Source: Bacillota bacterium
GTDB taxonomy: Bacteria; Bacillota; Clostridia; Oscillospirales; Acutalibacteraceae
NCBI GenBank assembly: GCA_030705695.1
Contig: JAUZPX010000083.1
Location: forward strand, 1-7,980
Reading direction: 5' to 3'
Length of the DNA: 7,980 bases
The notes under the pieces were generated by a model, which saw only the letters and a list, made by a program, of their open reading frames with translations, was not told the origin of the DNA and did not search any database. Shown here in pieces: positions 6,614 through 7,980 of this stretch (the first letter of the stretch is position 1; each line of letters begins with the position of its first letter). The position numbers and the translations under genes are program-made.

Positions 6614-6817
6614 CTAAGCAGACTTAACTTCAATGAATGTTTCAGGACTAACATTAAGAGCTAAACAAATTGCTCTTAAGTCCTCGGCATACAAAGTCCT
6701 TTTGCCGTTAAGGATAGCATTAAATGTTGCATTGGATATTCCCGCTTTTTGTGCAACAGCCACTTGTTTTAAACCGTTATCGTCTATGTAATTTCGAACC
6801 TTTTCATAAACGCTCAT
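6614..6817 (-). CDS. Small XRE-family HTH regulator (Cro-like)
   Basis: This 67-residue DNA-binding protein is almost entirely one HTH_3 fold: MSVYEKVRNYI, KQVAVAQKAGISNATFNAIL with the recognition helix about 28-37, then NGKRTLYAEDLRAICLALNVSPETF. Two further in-frame ATGs lie 9 and 12 bases upstream (6826 and 6829), but they sit on or against the AAGG motif. The third ATG (6817) gives the usual family N-terminus, so I prefer it; the gap of about 12 bases from AAGG is a little long. It is the first gene of the leftward unit and diverges from the larger XRE gene, in the position of Cro in a phage switch. Confidence 0.9.
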   Translation of the reverse strand: MSVYEKVRNYIDDNGLKQVAVAQKAGISNATFNAILNGKRTLYAEDLRAICLALNVSPETFIEVKSA

Positions 6818-6858
6818 GTTTTTCATCATCCTTTTTCAGAATTTCTTGATTTATTAAT

Positions 6859-6887
6859 ATTATAATTGCGTATATCTGTAAAGTCAA
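6859..6887 (-). promoter_or_regulatory. Leftward promoter of the Cro-like gene and membrane-protein gene
   Basis: TTGACT (6887-6882, 5 of 6) and a perfect TATAAT (6864-6859) stand 17 bases apart on the minus strand. The left arm of the inverted repeat fills most of the spacer and touches the -35 box, so a bound repressor would block RNA polymerase. Confidence 0.8.
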
Positions 6888-6904
6888 TATGCATTTACAG
6901 ATAT
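6872..6904. promoter_or_regulatory. Operator: perfect 11-bp inverted repeat between the two XRE genes
   Basis: ATATCTGTAAA (6872-6882) is mirrored exactly by TTTACAGATAT (6894-6904) around an 11-base centre. Half-site centres are 22 bases apart, about two helical turns, so both face one side of the helix. It overlaps the leftward promoter and lies 14 bases upstream of the rightward -35 box. The likely ligand is the 103-residue XRE protein, the Cro-like protein, or both. Confidence 0.75.
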
Positions 6905-6918
6905 TCTTGAATTTTTTA

Positions 6919-6946
6919 TTGATTTTTCAGTTTGTGAGTGTATAAT
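6919..6946 (+). promoter_or_regulatory. Rightward promoter of the XRE repressor gene
   Basis: TTGATT (6919-6924, 4 of 6) and a perfect TATAAT (6941-6946) are 16 bases apart. Transcription would begin around 6953, right at the ribosome binding site, so the leader is very short. The weak -35 beside an upstream operator would suit activation by its own product. Confidence 0.6.
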
Positions 6947-6965
6947 CATATTAGAGGTGATTATT

Positions 6966-7277
6966 TTGAAATACGAGATTGGTACAAGAATACGTAAATA
7001 TCGGGAAGATCGAGGGTTAAATCAAAAAGAATTGGCTAAGTTAATCGGTGTCAGCAATAGCAGGGTTTCAAATTGGGAGCAGGGTATTAATCGACCCGAT
7101 GCTGATATAATCGCTGATATATGTAGAGCTTTGAGTGTATCTCCAAGTGAATTACTTGATATTCATTTGCCTCAGGATGAATTGAATGACCACGAAAGAA
7201 AAATGATTATGGCATATCGTGCTAAGCCCGAACTCCAACAAGCAGTTAATATATTGTTAGGAGTAAATGAAGAGTAA
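6966..7277 (+). CDS. XRE-family transcriptional regulator (CI-like repressor)
   Basis: This is a 103-residue protein. The HTH_3 domain (about 5-60) reads IGTRIRKYREDRGLNQKELA, then IGVSNSRVSNWEQGINRPDAD with the recognition helix about 30-39, then ICRALSVSPSELL. The C-terminal tail (about 65-103) has NDHERKMIMAYRAKPELQQA, the yR-pe-q-a pattern of small regulators on mobile elements; there is no peptidase (LexA/CI-type) domain. The start chosen is TTG at 6966, eight bases after AGAGG. An in-frame GTG at 6957 overlaps that ribosome binding site and is unlikely. It diverges from the Cro-like gene and is the best candidate to bind the inverted repeat between them. Confidence 0.92.
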   Translation: MKYEIGTRIRKYREDRGLNQKELAKLIGVSNSRVSNWEQGINRPDADIIADICRALSVSPSELLDIHLPQDELNDHERKMIMAYRAKPELQQAVNILLGVNEE

Positions 7278-7300
7278 TCATTAAGTATAACTAGTTTTAG

Positions 7301-7332
7301 GATGTGTTCAATTAATTTGAATACATCTTTTT
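7301..7332 (+). terminator. Intrinsic terminator of the XRE repressor gene
   Basis: GATGTGTTCAA (7301-7311) pairs with TTGAATACATC (7317-7327), 11 bp with a single G-T pair and a 5-base loop, followed by TTTTT. It starts 23 bases after the stop codon. Confidence 0.88.
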
Positions 7333-7713
7333 CTATATATAACGATTTTAACGTTTTTGTTTTTTGATTATCTGTGAAGCACATTGAAAAATGACGAACC
7401 TTTTATATATATGAATTAGTTTTAAATTTGCCCGAATGGACTTATCGCATTCCGCAATTACGTTTGTAAATCTGTATATAAGATATTGGAGGAAAGCCAG
7501 ATGATTATTAAGTAAAATTTTTGAACACCCTTTTCGCTTAAGCTATCTATGTAAAAAAGTCATTGAACCCATTTTTCGCCGCCAGCAATACCCCAAAAAC
7601 CAATTTTCTTTCCTAACTCCAATATTAACCAGTATCAAAGAAAAACCTTGTTAAAACCAAAGCACATTCCGCAATATACCGTTTGTGCCATTCATAGAAA
7701 GTGTGGAATAATA
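7333..7713. other. Intergenic stretch holding only a decayed gene copy
   Basis: Between the repressor terminator and the 74-codon gene the DNA has no ORF with a convincing start. The only structure I can support is the remnant at 7449-7515. The stretch 7518-7660 is featureless and AT-rich. Confidence 0.6.
7449..7515 (+). pseudogene. Internally deleted copy of the 74-codon gene unit
   Basis: The left end, ATTCCGCAAT at 7449-7458 then TACGTTTGT, matches the leader of the gene at 7714 (ATTCCGCAAT at 7666-7675, then a near match to 7686). The right end, 7488-7517, matches 7911-7940 at 27 of 30 bases. Translated in the matching frame it reads SVYKILEESQMIIK and stop, against SVYEIAEGNQMFIK and stop at the end of the intact gene (9 of 14 identical). 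About 210 bases that separate these parts in the intact copy are missing. It is thus a paralogue that has lost its middle, not a functional ORF. Confidence 0.7.
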
Positions 7714-7938
7714 ATGAAGAAATTAATAAAAAACCCTAACTCTTTAAATAAGATTTTTGCAACCAATAAAGGCAACAATGTATTTACACCAGCAAATATA
7801 TTAGAACTACTTTCACAGATACATGAATTAGAGAATTGCAATATTGAAATGTCAGAAGGTCTTGACGGCGCTTTGCAATTTACAATTGATGGGTCGGTGT
7901 ATGAAATAGCGGAGGGAAACCAGATGTTTATTAAGTAA
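7714..7938 (+). CDS. Small hypothetical protein (74 residues), member of a local duplicated family
   Basis: I do not recognise this protein. Starting at ATG 7714 it is small, soluble and mixed-charge: a basic N-terminus (MKKLIKNPNSLNKIF), FTPANILELLSQIHELENCNI as a likely helix, then LQFTIDGSVYEIAEGNQMFIK as likely beta strands. The ribosome binding site is weak (GGA, seven bases before the ATG). A longer reading from TTG at 7648 has no ribosome binding site and is not favoured. That the protein is or was real is supported by the deleted paralogue 200 bases upstream, which keeps the reading frame and conservative changes at its C-terminus. Confidence 0.6.
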   Translation: MKKLIKNPNSLNKIFATNKGNNVFTPANILELLSQIHELENCNIEMSEGLDGALQFTIDGSVYEIAEGNQMFIK

Positions 7939-7980
7939 AAATTATTATTACGCTGTTTCCTTCTCTATCTCTGTGAAAAA

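Noticed and set aside
6957..6959. GTG as start of the rightward XRE gene
   Set aside because: It is part of the Shine-Dalgarno sequence for the TTG at 6966.
7172..7384. 70-codon minus-strand ORF
   Set aside because: Antisense to the XRE tail and crosses its terminator; no ribosome binding site.
7488..7940. The two 30-base copies as attachment sites of an integrated element
   Set aside because: The match continues as aligned codons of a shared C-terminus and comes with a second matching block on the left, so gene duplication explains it better; no integrase lies between them.

Overview
The window is AT-rich DNA from a low-GC Gram-positive bacterium. Two secreted proteins with type I dockerins, a subtilisin-like protease carrying Listeria-Bacteroides-type beta repeats, and strong GGAGG-type ribosome binding sites point to an anaerobic, probably cellulosome-forming member of the Clostridia (Oscillospiraceae/Ruminiclostridium-like). 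The genus cannot be fixed from the sequence alone.

Left part (1-4170, minus strand): a two-gene secretion operon behind a good sigma-A-type promoter (4140-4168). The first gene (3298-3927) encodes a small dockerin protein whose C-terminal half resembles the pro-region of the protease encoded 29 bases downstream. The second gene (from 3268, running off the left edge) is a large multidomain subtilase: signal peptide, pro-region, complete S8 catalytic domain, three beta-repeat modules, an Ig-like module, a dockerin and the start of a cohesin-like domain. The small protein could be a dockerin-borne inhibitor or folding helper for the protease; this is inference.

Middle part (4349-7277): a compact, mobile-element-like regulatory block. 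Two XRE-family regulators diverge from a 149-base intergenic region (6817 to 6966). It holds a perfect 11-bp inverted repeat overlapping the -35 box of the leftward promoter, which is a phage-like repressor/Cro arrangement. The leftward unit carries the Cro-like regulator, a membrane-anchored coiled-coil protein of unknown function, a strong hairpin terminator, a repeat cluster that may be a recombination site, a small serine recombinase (TTG start), and a 127-residue protein of unknown function with C-terminal cysteines. A 14-codon ORF lies between the last two genes.

Right part (7278-7980): the repressor gene ends at a clear intrinsic terminator. Beyond it are a 74-codon orphan gene (7714-7938) and, upstream of that, an internally deleted copy of the same unit (7449-7515). 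This is a small family caught duplicating and decaying. No rRNA, tRNA, CRISPR array or recognisable IS transposase was seen.
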